From Ardenticatenales bacterium (GTDB taxonomy: Bacteria; Chloroflexota; Anaerolineae; Promineifilales; Promineifilaceae), in assembly GCA_020634515.1 (NCBI GenBank), contig JACKBL010000007.1:310001-374000 (forward strand): DNA of 64,000 nucleotides. Direction: 5' to 3'. A program made the translations under genes and the position numbers. The notes beneath the pieces are model-generated. The model did not search any database. It was not told the origin of the DNA and saw only the letters and a program-made list of their open reading frames with translations. This document shows, piece after piece, positions 7,878 through 18,031 of the stretch (the stretch's first letter is position 1; each line of letters begins with the position of its first letter).

Positions 7878-9587
7878 GTGATTTTTTGTATCAATTCACG
7901 ACTACTGAAAAACCCTGATCTCGACATTTTGCTGCTCTGGTTCAGCGACTATGTCTACCAACGCCTGCTGTCCCTGTCCCCCGACCACCCGCTGGTGCGT
8001 TTGCAAACGTTGCTGGACTTGAGCGCGCTGGAAACAGCGTGCCAGGGGTTTCATCAACAGAATGGTCAGGGACACCCCATCGTCCACACTCCCGCGCGCC
8101 TGGTGCGGTTGCTACTGGTGCGCTACTTCTTCAATGTCAGTTTACGCGAGTGTATCACCATGGCGCGGGAACAGATTCCCGTCAAGTGGTTTGTGGGGTA
8201 CCCCCTGGCCAGCCAGGGCGTGAGTCATGTCACGCTCCATCGCTTTGAAACCTACGTCCTGGAAAATCATCCCCGTTTGTTCTTCGATACCATTCTGCGG
8301 CAGATTGACGCCGCTTTCCCTGAACAGCGCCACCAACCCCAAATAGCGGATACGTTTGCCATGCTGGCGAATGCCCAGTTGGAGACATTGACCGGTCGGC
8401 TGCGCCATGGGGCGGCGTTGTTGTTGCTGCACGTCCATCGCCACGAACCAGCGCAATTCTTTACCCTGGCGGACGCGCGGCAACTGCCCCTGTTGGTCGG
8501 CGACGAGAGGGAGCGTCCGGAGTTTCTGCTGAACGCCGCCGAGAAACAGGCGCGGCTGACGGAAACAGTCGCTCAGGTCGTTCCGTTGTTGCGTCAGGTG
8601 GCTCTCCTTTGCCCCCGCGGGCGAGACGTGCGCCGCTATCAGGAGATGCTGCAAGCGGTATTAGATAAGGAAGTGGAACTGACGGTGGATGAGGCCGGTC
8701 AGGTGGTGAGCGCGCGGCAGTTTGGCGAAAAGGAGCGGGGGACGTTTCGCCCGACCTCGGCGACTGACCCGGACGCGACGATTCGCAACCACGGCAAAGG
8801 GCAGGACAACGGCTACAACATCCATGTGGCCGCCACCACCCATTTTATCTGTGAGATTCAAGCCGCCACCGGCAGCCAGCCGGACGCAGCCGGCATTGTG
8901 CCTTTATTAGAAGCGCAGCGAGAACATCGCGGCGTTTTGCCATCCAAGCTGATCTACGACAAGGCCGGCGGTCATGGTCAGACAATTGCCGCTGTCGCTG
9001 TGGCGACCGAGGGGCAGACGCAGTTGGTTGTCAAGCCGGTTCAAGCGGCCAAGAAAAAGGGAAGCAGCGAACTGGGGCCGCTGGATTGTCAATTACAGGA
9101 GCAGCTTGACCTGGAAACGGGCGAGTTGAAATCAGCCCTGGTCTGTCCCAGCGGGCAAACGACGACCGTTCGTTACCGGGCGACCTCCTCTCCCGGCTGG
9201 TATTACCGGATGGCGGGTGACAAATGCGCGGGCTGCCCGCTGTTCAGCCCCTGCCGCGACAGGGTTTCCAGCGAGAACCAGCCGCGCAACTGGTTCATCA
9301 GCGACTACCGCGAACCCGTTTTGGCCGCCTGGGGCTATGTGGAAACGACGGCATTCAGGGCGGATATGAAATTGCGCCCCCACATTGAGCGGGTCATTGC
9401 CGGGTTGGTTTTACACTGCGGGGCGCGCTACGCCCGTTTTCGCGGACTGGCTAAGGCAGACTTCCAGGCGAAGATGTGCGCCACCGCTTACAACTTGAAG
9501 CGCTGGCTGAACCTGAGCGACCCGAATTACAGGAGGCGCCAGCGGCGAACAGCCGTCGAAGTTGTCTTGGCGCTGCTCACCGCTTAA
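7878..9587 (+). CDS. IS1182-family transposase
   Basis: Up to 569 residues from GTG at 7878; the start is unsure because the frame runs through the 7899-7917 repeat. Features fit IS1182: an N-terminal helical domain (TPARLVRLLLVRYFFNVSLRE), a central DDE region (DPDATIRNHGKGQDNGYNIHVAATTHFI, IYDKAGGH), a cysteine cluster (CAGCPLFSPCRD) and C-terminal MKLRPHIERVIAGLVLHCGARYARFRGLAKADFQ. The reading frame is intact. I found no matching right-end inverted repeat before the CRISPR array, so the element may be truncated. It sits directly left of the array's old end. Confidence 0.8.
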   Translation: MIFCINSRLLKNPDLDILLLWFSDYVYQRLLSLSPDHPLVRLQTLLDLSALETACQGFHQQNGQGHPIVHTPARLVRLLLVRYFFNVSLRECITMAREQIPVKWFVGYPLASQGVSHVTLHRFETYVLENHPRLFFDTILRQIDAAFPEQRHQPQIADTFAMLANAQLETLTGRLRHGAALLLLHVHRHEPAQFFTLADARQLPLLVGDERERPEFLLNAAEKQARLTETVAQVVPLLRQVALLCPRGRDVRRYQEMLQAVLDKEVELTVDEAGQVVSARQFGEKERGTFRPTSATDPDATIRNHGKGQDNGYNIHVAATTHFICEIQAATGSQPDAAGIVPLLEAQREHRGVLPSKLIYDKAGGHGQTIAAVAVATEGQTQLVVKPVQAAKKKGSSELGPLDCQLQEQLDLETGELKSALVCPSGQTTTVRYRATSSPGWYYRMAGDKCAGCPLFSPCRDRVSSENQPRNWFISDYREPVLAAWGYVETTAFRADMKLRPHIERVIAGLVLHCGARYARFRGLAKADFQAKMCATAYNLKRWLNLSDPNYRRRQRRTAVEVVLALLTA

Positions 9588-9805
9588 CCATACGTCTGTT
9601 GTTCTGACGCCGGGCTACCGCTTTCGGCTGGCTGTCGGCTGGCACAAAATGGGCAAAAACGGCCGTTTTGACGGCCAAAAACAGCAAAAACCGGTAATTA
9701 TGTAAACAAAACAACGACATTGGCACAATTTGACCCGTGCCGCCCCATTTTCCGCTTTTTTTGAAGCGACTCCGCCACAATTCACCCAACCCATCCGCTA
9801 CTTCT
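9588..9805. other. spacer region between transposase and CRISPR array
   Basis: About 218 bp with no recognised gene. It contains AAAACGGCCGTTTT-type short palindromes around 9655-9685. It lies at the leader-distal end of the array, so it is not the leader. Confidence 0.5.
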
Positions 9806-12800
9806 GCAACACGCTCTCAAAGGGTGGAGCATCCTTTCGGACAGCTGGTTTCGGAGAAGGCCCGATTGTTACAGTGGGTCTTAATCCCTCAAAGGGTGGA
9901 GCATCCTTTCGGACACGATGGCTTGATTGTTGCCCGCTGGCTGGCGTCTTGTCTTAATCCCTCAAAGGGTGGAGCATCCTTTCGGACAATGTGCAGATGC
10001 AAATGGAGCTGCCATGATAGCTGTCTTAATCCCTCAAAGGGTGGAGCATCCTTTCGGACCTTTTAGGGAACGCGTTTGTCGGCACGGCGTGCTTTGTCTT
10101 AATCCCTCAAAGGGTGGAGCATCCTTTCGGACAGCATCGGACGAGCTGGGCTGTGGCCGAATTCGATGTCTTAATCCCTCAAAGGGTGGAGCATCCTTTC
10201 GGACTGAGCAAAACGGTGATCTCGCAATCGCCGTTTTGGTCTTAATCCCTCAAAGGGTGGAGCATCCTTTCGGACAAAGGCTAAGCCCGATCCCCTATGA
10301 TGAGATTTCAAGTCTTAATCCCTCAAAGGGTGGAGCATCCTTTCGGACAAGACCTGGAAAAGGCTTTTAGGATCGCGCATAACCGTCTTAATCCCTCAAA
10401 GGGTGGAGCATCCTTTCGGACGCTTTTTGGACCAACTTAGGGTCTGGGGTGTGCGGTCTTAATCCCTCAAGGGGTGGAGCATCCTTTCGGACCTGGTCTG
10501 AAACTACCACCATAACTGATGGAAGCGGGTCTTAATCCCTCAAAGGGTGGAGCATCCTTTCGGACGCGCCAAACCGCGTATTACTAGGGGTCGATTCTGA
10601 GTCTTAATCCCTCAAAGGGTGGAGCATCCTTTCGGACATTGTGATTTCGGAACTTTCGGATATCAGCAATCTTGTCTTAATCCCTCAAAGGGTGGAGCAT
10701 CCTTTCGGACGAGAAGTCCGGATACATGGTTTGGCGCATGGTTGCCAGTCTTAATCCCTCAAAGGGTGGAGCATCCTTTCGGACTTTTAGTGGTGTCTGG
10801 CAATGTCCGGCAGACCCTCGTCTTAATCCCTCAAAGGGTGGAGCATCCTTTCGGACGTTTAAGGACATCGTTATGCGTTCCGGCCGCATCCCGTCTTAAT
10901 CCCTCAAAGGGTGGAGCATCCTTTCGGACGTTACCCTGGAGGTGACCCCATGAGGAAGATATTGTTTGTCTTAATCCCTCAAAGGGTGGAGCATCCTTTC
11001 GGACAGAGTGGTGGGAGCACGACCACAGAGGGTCGTACAGTCTTAATCCCTCAAAGGGTGGAGCATCCTTTCGGACGCTTGCAGAAGCGTAAGAGGTTGT
11101 GGGGCAGGTTTTAGTCTTAATCCCTCAAAGGGTGGAGCATCCTTTCGGACATCCCGTGGAGGGGGGATGCAGTAGTCATTACTACATGTCTTAATCCCTC
11201 AAAGGGTGGAGCATCCTTTCGGACTCGTGAGTCGGTCGTCAACTGGTGAGGTCATTACGGTCTTAATCCCTCAAAGGGTGGAGCATCCTTTCGGACCGCC
11301 GGAGGCCCAGCAGCACCTGCCCCCGTTGGCGGTCTTAATCCCTCAAAGGGTGGAGCATCCTTTCGGACGAAAAACTCGAGCAGGAAAAACTCGAGGCAGA
11401 AATGTCTTAATCCCTCAAAGGGTGGAGCATCCTTTCGGACGCTTGGGATGACCATGGTCACTTCCCAAACAGTCTACGTCTTAATCCCTCAAAGGGTGGA
11501 GCATCCTTTCGGACTACTGATTTGGGCTTCACCGGTCTTCGCCGGATATGGTCTTAATTCCTCAAAGGGTGGAGCATCCTTTCGGACTGGCCAGTTGACT
11601 ACCAAAGGGGAAGACCTCTGGGTCTTAATCCCTCAAAGGGTGGAGCATCCTTTCGGACGGTACCGGGCGACGCCGCGCGGTTCGAACTTCGGTGTCTTAA
11701 TCCCTCAAAGGGTGGAGCATCCTTTCGGACGCTGGAAAAGCTTCCACAAGATAACTCGGGAAAGAGTCTTAATCCCTCAAAGGGTGGAGCATCCTTTCGG
11801 ACATAAGCTTGACCAAGCTCCTGTACCGTACGGAAATCGTCTTAATCCCTCAAAGGGTGGAGCATCCTTTCGGACTGTCGCAAGACAAAAGGGCATTCCG
11901 CCCTGGAATAGTCTTAATCCCTCAAAGGGTGGAGCATCCTTTCGGACATGATACTCATCGCCTTGGCGATGGTGCAGATTTTGTCTTAATCCCTCAAAGG
12001 GTGGAGCATCCTTTCGGACTCAGTAATCCCAATACTTATGAAGACCAATGGAAAGGTCTTAATCCCTCAAAGGGTGGAGCATCCTTTCGGACTCATTTAC
12101 AAACAGGATTTGTGAACCAAATGAAATTCGTCTTAATCCCTCAAAGGGTGGAGCATCCTTTCGGACCAGAACCTGATCGAATTGAACCCGTAGCTGAAGA
12201 AACGTCTTAATCCCTCAAAGGGTGGAGCATCCTTTCGGACTTGTGAACCAAATGAAATTCAAATTTCGATTGTTTGTCTTAATCCCTCAAAGGGTGGAGC
12301 ATCCTTTCGGACGTAACATTTTCGCTTTGATGGGAGGTACCCTTACCCGTCTTAATCCCTCAAAGGGTGGAGCATCCTTTCGGACGCAGATCGAAAAGCT
12401 GAGAAGTGTTGTAATCGATGGTCTTAATCCCTCAAAGGGTGGAGCATCCTTTCGGACGTGAACGTCAACAAATTTCAAATGGAACAATCTGTCGTCTTAA
12501 TCCCTCAAAGGGTGGAGCATCCTTTCGGACAACCGCACCCCCCCAGGTTTCGCCCTCGGGTGTAAGTCTTAATCCCTCAAAGGGTGGAGCATCCTTTCGG
12601 ACCCGCTCAGCAATCCGCTGAAATCGGTGCACTCAAAGTCTTAATCCCTCAAAGGGTGGAGCATCCTTTCGGACTCGAAGAACCCAAGCCGAAGGCTGCT
12701 TCTAAACCGGTCTTAATCCCTCAAAGGGTGGAGCATCCTTTCGGACATTGCCTCATTGCAGGCCCAGGTTGCTGGACATCAAGTCTTAATCCCTCAAAGG

Positions 12801-13545
12801 GTGGAGCATCCTTTCGGACGTGACGGTACGTTTTCGGACGGCACCGGTAAGTTGGTCTTAATCCCTCAAAGGGTGGAGCATCCTTTCGGACACGTGCCAG
12901 ATGAGAGTACACAGTATGCCGTGGTTTTGTCTTAATCCCTCAAAGGGTGGAGCATCCTTTCGGACGAAAGGTACACAGACTTATCGTAATCCCAATTGGA
13001 GTCTTAATCCCTCAAAGGGTGGAGCATCCTTTCGGACGCGGGAAAGGTTTGACAATGGAACAGGTTGGAAATGTCTTAATCCCTCAAAGGGTGGAGCATC
13101 CTTTCGGACTGCCCGCAAGTTGTACGCAATCCTGGGCGAATTCCCAGTCTTAATCCCTCAAAGGGTGGAGCATCCTTTCGGACCTGGAAGTTGAAACTTT
13201 CAAGAATTTTTCAACTGAGTCTTAATCCCTCAAAGGGTGGAGCATCCTTTCGGACACTCGCTTGACTACATTGCCATTGCCATGCGTGTTTGTCTTAATC
13301 CCTCAAAGGGTGGAGCATCCTTTCGGACGAACGCAAAACGGGTTGGCCCATCAAGCGTACCGAAGTCTTAATCCCTCAAAGGGTGGAGCATCCTTTCGGA
13401 CTGCGGAGTTCCGTTATTATCTTAAGGAGAATTGAAAGTCTTAATCCCTCAAAGGGTGGAGCATCCTTTCGGACAGCGTATGCGTCGCGAGCGTGAAATG
13501 TCTGAAAAGTCTTAATCCCTCAAAGGGTGGAGCATCCTTTCGGAC
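9806..13545 (-). CRISPR. CRISPR array, 52 repeats of 37 bp, 51 spacers
   Basis: Repeat on the plus strand starts GTCTTAATCCCTCAAAGG and ends GCATCCTTTCGGAC. By hand I count 52 copies with spacers of about 34-41 nt. The leftmost copy (9806-9842) is degenerate at its plus-strand 5' end; repeats at 10456 and 11551 carry single changes. I infer transcription right to left. The degenerate terminal copy is on the left, cas genes and an AT-richer leader are on the right, and on the minus strand the repeat ends ATTAAGAC, resembling the ATTGAAAC-type 8-nt crRNA handle of type III/I systems. The crRNAs would be cut by the Cas6 at 18782-19552. Confidence 0.97.
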
Positions 13546-13907
13546 GGCAGTTATCCACAGGTTGCCAAATTAGCTTTTTTTGCCGATTTTCGCCTGTTTT
13601 CAGCCCCGCTTGATCCACCGGATCGCGTTTTCCTGGGTTCGTCGTTTATAACTGCAAAAAGGGCTATTTCTAATGTGGCATTAATGTTCATGGTGGTCAT
13701 TTTGTACCCTGTTTTCGCCCGTTTTCGCTTCTTTTCGCGCTCAATCACGGTTTTCTGGGTTCAGATGGCGATTGTCACCAAAACGTCACCGACTTGCCAA
13801 GAAAAATAGCGGCTGTTATAGTCGCCGGTAAGCCAATTTTCTACCGGCTGCCGACAATCAACGTCACAACCATACACACATTAACAGATAACAACGCAGA
13901 ATAACTA
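13546..13907 (-). promoter_or_regulatory. probable CRISPR leader and regulator promoter
   Basis: About 360 bp without a gene between the last repeat and the WYL regulator. It holds T-rich plus-strand tracts (repeated TTTTCGC motifs near 13586-13610 and 13708-13738) and a direct TTTTCC/TCTGGGTTC motif at 13629 and 13751. It adjoins the conserved, presumably newest, end of the array, so it should contain the array promoter (leftward) and the regulator promoter (rightward). Confidence 0.6.
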
Positions 13908-15335
13908 ATGTATTTTATCACAGTTGACATGCACAACGAAACCGAGTTTTCTCGTCCCGTTCTCTCCCCACATACAGTAACGATCACGCTGGCGTACCTG
14001 CATCGTTATACACCGGCCATCTTACCCCGCCGCCGCCTGGTTGCCGCCAGGCACTTGCGGGAGATGGCCAATTGGCTTGGTTATCCCCGGCCCGACTTGC
14101 GCTCGATTCGCCATCATCACCCGTTAGCAGCGCATTTTGCTTTGCTGCACGCCAGCAGATTTGTATCCTTTTCTGGCGCGGAGACGATACTTTTGCCAGG
14201 GGCTACGTCCTGGCTTCATGCGGGAACACACGCGCAAATTGATCGCTTGCTTGCTGTACTGGAGGGAGAAAGATGGCAACAGGCGTTGACTGAATTGGGA
14301 TTACAAACAGTACTCAAGCCGGATTACACAACGTATCTGCAACAAGTCCTCCAACGCCAGGATGACGCGCCACTCCCATCGTCAGTGCACGCGCGGCTGC
14401 AAGTAGCGGCGTCAAAGCAGGTATGGTCATTATGCCTATCCCCGGCGCTACCTACGTGGCTGACCTTTGATTTACTGCAACTGGGTCACTGGCAACCACA
14501 ACGAAAGCTGTTGCGCTGCACCGCGCTCACGGTGGGGCAAGCTATGCGGCGCGGATATGGTGCGCAAATGATTCGCTGGCTGTTGGAAACGGCGACGCAA
14601 GCGCCGCTGCCGTCTGTTGCAGAACAGCAATTGCAGGATTGGCAAAAACGGGATCAAGCTTATCAAGTAGAGCAAGTTTATCTGCTAAGCGTGAAACAAC
14701 CATCGCGGCTTGCGGATTTGCTGCGCCAAAATCGCTTTCGCCGCTACGTGCAACGGCAATTGTCACCCCGTCACGCGATTATTGCTGGCGAAATGATTCC
14801 CGTATTGACAAAATGGCTACAGAAACGTGATTATGCCTTGTCCGCTACGATCCCCAATGGGGGCAACCGTTTGTTGTCTCCTGAGGCAGAAGAAACCGGC
14901 TACGACTGGCTTGGTTTACGGCTGCTCATTGGTTTGGGAACGATGGTTCCTTTACCGTATCCCCCACCCTACGCGCGCTTGAACGCTGTGGGCGAGACAT
15001 TGGACGCTCAGAGGCGGAGCGAGTTAGAGAATGTGGTAGAGGAAATTCTCTCTCGTGTGCAAATAGCCATTCGTGGCCGGGATGCGTTCTTTCCGGCTTC
15101 CGAGACGCCCCCGCCAGCTTTGACCGCACATATAGAAGCAACAATTATGGCAGAAGGTCAGTTGCACATTCAGTATCAGTCGCTGGGCGACATTGAGGCG
15201 CGGTGGCGTTGCATCCAACCGCTGCGGTTGGAACAGCGGGGTCAACTTTACTATCTTGTTGCTTACTGTTATCAGGCAGAAGATAATCGCGTATTTCGTC
15301 TTGATCGCATAAAGGCTTGCGCGGCGGCAACGTGA
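13908..15335 (+). CDS. Helicase_C_3-WYL domain transcriptional regulator
   Basis: 475 residues. The C-terminal 70 residues are a WYL domain (LHIQYQSLGDIEARWRCIQP, then YYLVAYCYQAEDNRVFRLDRI). Residues 275-330 (RYVQRQLSPRHAIIAGEMIPVLTKWLQKRDY) match the Helicase_C_3 type domain often fused to WYL. WYL proteins bind ligands, often nucleic acid or nucleotides, and control transcription, frequently at CRISPR and other defence loci. It is the only rightward gene between array and cas2 and reads away from the leader, so it may regulate the array or cas operon. It has no HTH that I can point to. Confidence 0.75.
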   Translation: MYFITVDMHNETEFSRPVLSPHTVTITLAYLHRYTPAILPRRRLVAARHLREMANWLGYPRPDLRSIRHHHPLAAHFALLHASRFVSFSGAETILLPGATSWLHAGTHAQIDRLLAVLEGERWQQALTELGLQTVLKPDYTTYLQQVLQRQDDAPLPSSVHARLQVAASKQVWSLCLSPALPTWLTFDLLQLGHWQPQRKLLRCTALTVGQAMRRGYGAQMIRWLLETATQAPLPSVAEQQLQDWQKRDQAYQVEQVYLLSVKQPSRLADLLRQNRFRRYVQRQLSPRHAIIAGEMIPVLTKWLQKRDYALSATIPNGGNRLLSPEAEETGYDWLGLRLLIGLGTMVPLPYPPPYARLNAVGETLDAQRRSELENVVEEILSRVQIAIRGRDAFFPASETPPPALTAHIEATIMAEGQLHIQYQSLGDIEARWRCIQPLRLEQRGQLYYLVAYCYQAEDNRVFRLDRIKACAAAT

Positions 15336-15346
15336 CTCGCACGGGT

Positions 15347-15625
15347 TTAGACGATTTCTACACCTTTTAATACTTTGCGCAGGTCTTTGCCTATGACAAT
15401 GACACGGTCGGCGCAATCCAGGGTTAGGGGATAAATGCGAACGCTTTCCCATTCTCTGGTGTTGACCAGCGGGGTCAGGCGTTTCTGTAGCTCAGCCAGT
15501 TTGCCGGCATCCAGATCACATTCGAATACACTATATTGAACGCGATAGCCGTACCCTTCCATTATCCTGGCAATACGGCGACGGCGTTTGTCATTGCTGA
15601 TGTCGTAACTGATGACGATGCGCAT
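15347..15625 (-). CDS. cas2: CRISPR adaptation protein Cas2
   Basis: Start taken at the ATG at 15623-15625, giving MRIVISYDISNDKRRRRIAR, the typical Cas2 first strand with its conserved aspartate; eight upstream in-frame residues look non-native. The 92-residue product continues GYRVQYSVFECDLD and ends with RIYPLTLDCADRVIVIG, all usual for Cas2. Cas2 dimers bridge two Cas1 dimers in spacer integration. Here its normal partner cas1 is 2 kb away and damaged, and a long tandem repeat separates the two. Confidence 0.9.
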   Translation of the reverse strand: MRIVISYDISNDKRRRRIARIMEGYGYRVQYSVFECDLDAGKLAELQKRLTPLVNTREWESVRIYPLTLDCADRVIVIGKDLRKVLKGVEIV

Positions 15626-15728
15626 ATTGGGCCTCGGGGGTACCACCATCCATTGTCAGCGACGTGGCAAAAAAGGAGAAAAACTACTGGACTCTGGCGT
15701 TTTTGGCGTGGCGGCTTCAGCCGGTCCA

Positions 15729-16885
15729 CATATGGGGTTTGACCCGGCTAAAGCCTCGACTCCGATCACCCTATGGGGTTGACCGGGCTAAAGTCTCGAC
15801 TCCGATCACCCTATGGGGTTGACCCGGCTAAAGTCTCGACTCCGATCACCCTATGGGGTTGACCGGGCTAAAGCCTCGACTCCGATCACCCTATGGGGTT
15901 GACCGGGCTAAAGTCTCGACTCCGATCACCCTATGGGGTTGACCCGGCTAAAGTCTCGACTCCGATCACCCTATGGGGTTGACCCGGCTAAAGCCTCGAC
16001 TCCGATCACCCTATGGGGTTGACCCGGCTAGAGCCTCGACTCCGATCACCCTATGGGGTTGACCCGGCTAAAGCCTCGACTCCGATCACCCTATGGGGTT
16101 GACCCGGCTAAAGCCTCGACTCCGATCACCCTATGGGGTTGACCCGGCTAAAGCCTCGACTCCGATCACCCTATGGGGTTGACTGGGCTAAAGCCTCGAC
16201 TCCGATCACCCTATGGGGTTAACCCGGCTAAAGTCTCGACTCCGATCACCCTATGGGGTTAACCCGGCTAAAGTCTCGACTCCGATCACCCTATGGGGTT
16301 GACCCGGCTAAAGCCTCGACTCCGATCACCCTATGGGGTTGACCGGGCTAAAGTCTCGACTCCGATCACCCTATGGGGTTGACCGGGCTAAAGCCTCGAC
16401 TCCGATCACCCTATGGGGTTGACCCGGCTAAAGCCTCGACTCCGATCACCCTATGGGGTTGACCCGGCTAAAGCCTCGACTCCGATCACCCTATGGGGTT
16501 GACCTGGCTAGAGCCTCGACTCCGATCACCCTATGGGGTTGACCCGGCTAAAGCCTCGACTCCGATCACCCTATGGGGTTGACCCGGCTAAAGCCTCGAC
16601 TCCGATCACCCTATGGGGTTGACCCGGCTAAAGCCTCGACTCCGATCACCCTATGGGGTTGACCCGGCTAAAGCCTCGACTCCGATCACCCTATGGGGTT
16701 GACCCGGCTAAAGTCTCGACTCCGATCACCCTATGGGGTTGACCCGGCTAAAGCCTCGACTCCGATCACCCTATGGGGTTGACCCGGCTAAAGCCTCGAC
16801 TCCGATCACCCTATGGGGTTGACCCGGCTAAAGTCTTGACTCCGATCACCCTATGGGGTTGACCCGGCTAAAGTCTCGACTCCGA
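15729..16885. repeat. 40-bp tandem repeat, about 29 head-to-tail units without spacers
   Basis: The unit contains CCGATCACCCTATGGGG then TTGACCCGGCTAAAGCCTC and repeats every 40 bp. Variation is confined to a few positions: CCC/CGG/CTG/CCT before GGCTA, AAGCCTC/AAGTCTC, AAA/AGA, and TTGA/TTAA. Each unit has two short potential hairpins (ACCC-TATG-GGGT and GGC-TAAA-GCC). A 40-bp period cannot encode a repeated peptide in one frame, and there is no spacer, so it is not a CRISPR array. It sits between cas2 and the RNase H/cas1 genes. Confidence 0.95.
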
Positions 16886-16913
16886 AACGCCTCAGCATTC
16901 AGATCATTTGGCA

Positions 16914-17411
16914 TCACAACAGCTTCCGGGAAAGAGAAAGGGTTCTGAGCCAGGCAGTCAAGCGACGGGTATGTCCGGGACGCAACGAAACACATCGCCC
17001 CCGCAAGGCTTCGGCAGCCAAGGCATCCGCCAACTGGTTTTCCGCGCGAGGCACATAGCGAAAGGAGACCTGGTGAAAATAAGCAGCCTGGTGACACAAT
17101 TGCTGGTGTAATGGCTGTAGATGGGGACTGTTTACGCGACTACGCCCGCGCATCTGGTTGACAAGGATTTCGGAATCGGAAACGATTTCACAGGTAGCGG
17201 CGTGTAGCTGTCGGGCTAACTCGAGTCCAAGAAGGGCGGCTTTATACTCCGCCTCATTATTACTCATGGGGGGCAATTGACGGCTCTCCCAACCGAGAAA
17301 ATATCCCTGATGGGAACGAGCAACCGCGGCAATGCCCGTGTGGGTTCCCCCGGCAGTGCCGCCATCAACGAAAATGGTCAGGCGCGTCGTGGCGTTGTTC
17401 AATAAGGGCAT
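16914..17411 (-). CDS. RNase HI-like protein in the adaptation module
   Basis: Start set at ATG 17409-17411 (MPLLNNATTRLTIFVDGG); upstream residues in frame look spurious. The 165-residue product has the RNase H fold: FVDGGTAGG (first Asp), NNEAEYKAALLGLELA (Glu), IVSDSEILVNQ (second Asp) and VPRAENQLADALAAEA (last Asp), so all four acidic positions are present. Such proteins cut the RNA strand of RNA-DNA hybrids. Lying leftward between the tandem repeat and the cas1 remnant, and overlapping the unnamed gene upstream by 47 bp, it belongs to that transcription unit. A role in spacer processing is inference only. Confidence 0.75.
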   Translation of the reverse strand: MPLLNNATTRLTIFVDGGTAGGTHTGIAAVARSHQGYFLGWESRQLPPMSNNEAEYKAALLGLELARQLHAATCEIVSDSEILVNQMRGRSRVNSPHLQPLHQQLCHQAAYFHQVSFRYVPRAENQLADALAAEALRGRCVSLRPGHTRRLTAWLRTLSLSRKLL

Positions 17412-17655
17412 TTTGTTGTTCCCAAAGTTTGCGTTCCAGTGCTTCCAGGGACAGGGCCGTGATGATGGCATGTCCCGTGTCCATAATCAGTATCGTGCGG
17501 CGCTTCTGTCCGCCGGTGAGGCTGACAATTTGAGAGAGGGGGAGAGCGGAAAGAAAGCGGCGCATGGCAGCGGAGTCTGCTGGGCCCACAGCTATGAGAC
17601 GTTCTACAAAGAGTAGCCCCTGTTCGTCAGAAGCCAACATAGGCGTCAAAGCCAA
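17365..17655 (-). CDS. small unassigned protein between cas1 remnant and RNase H
   Basis: An open frame of at most 96 residues. The part from ATG at 17638-17640 (MLASDEQGLLFVERLIAVG) reads like real protein, with a later beta-strand stretch RRTILIMDTGHAIITALSLEALERKLWEQ. It overlaps the cas1 remnant's end by 29 bp and the RNase H start by 47 bp. I do not recognise the family. It is not the expected C-terminus of Cas1, so either the Cas1 tail has been replaced here or this is a separate gene. Confidence 0.4.
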   Translation of the reverse strand: MALTPMLASDEQGLLFVERLIAVGPADSAAMRRFLSALPLSQIVSLTGGQKRRTILIMDTGHAIITALSLEALERKLWEQQNALIEQRHDAPDHFR

Positions 17656-18031
17656 CCTGGTTGACGGCAGCCAAAACGTCTTTGAGCAATAGGCTGTAGC
17701 TAAAACTAAGCAGGGCGTTGAAGGGATCTGGTGGAGGGTAGTAAACGTGACCAGTGAAATTCCAGGTCGGATCCAGGAGCGTTCCCAGAGCTTGAAAGTA
17801 ATAGGCGGCGGCTATTTGGAAGTATTGGTCGAGGGCTTGCTGGATGCGCCCACCACGGCCCCAGGACAAACTGGTGGATGCCTGAGTCAGGGCAGCTTCA
17901 GATTGAGCCAGATTGATGCGCTGCTGTTCCTGTTCGCGATTGTGATCACTTATGTGGCGGCGGCTTTCGGCAAGCCAATGCGGCGGGCTTTTGGCGCAGC
18001 CAACCCGGCTGGCGTAAATCCAGAAACGTGC
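17627..18031 (-). pseudogene. cas1: cas1 remnant, truncated at the C-terminus
   Basis: The frame contains the Cas1 signature IQQALDQYFQIAAAYYFQALGTLLDP followed by PPPDPFNALLSFSYSLLLKDVLAAV and GFDAYVGF, where normal Cas1 continues with LH and about 60 more residues including an essential acidic region. Here a TGA follows directly. Upstream, the frame is open to a TGA at 18032-18034 but has no ATG and lacks the Cas1 N-domain. I therefore call it a pseudogene, while noting that a sequencing frameshift could produce the same picture. Confidence 0.65.

Noticed and set aside
9737..13194. Many overlapping open frames on both strands encoding NPSKGGASFRT, IPQRVEHPFG or RKDAPPFEGLR repeats
   Set aside because: They are translations of the CRISPR repeat, which has no stop codon in several frames. 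They carry no start signals and are not genes.
15729..16885. The 40-bp repeat as a second CRISPR array
   Set aside because: Units are head to tail with no spacers and the variable positions are only a few bases, so it is a tandem repeat.
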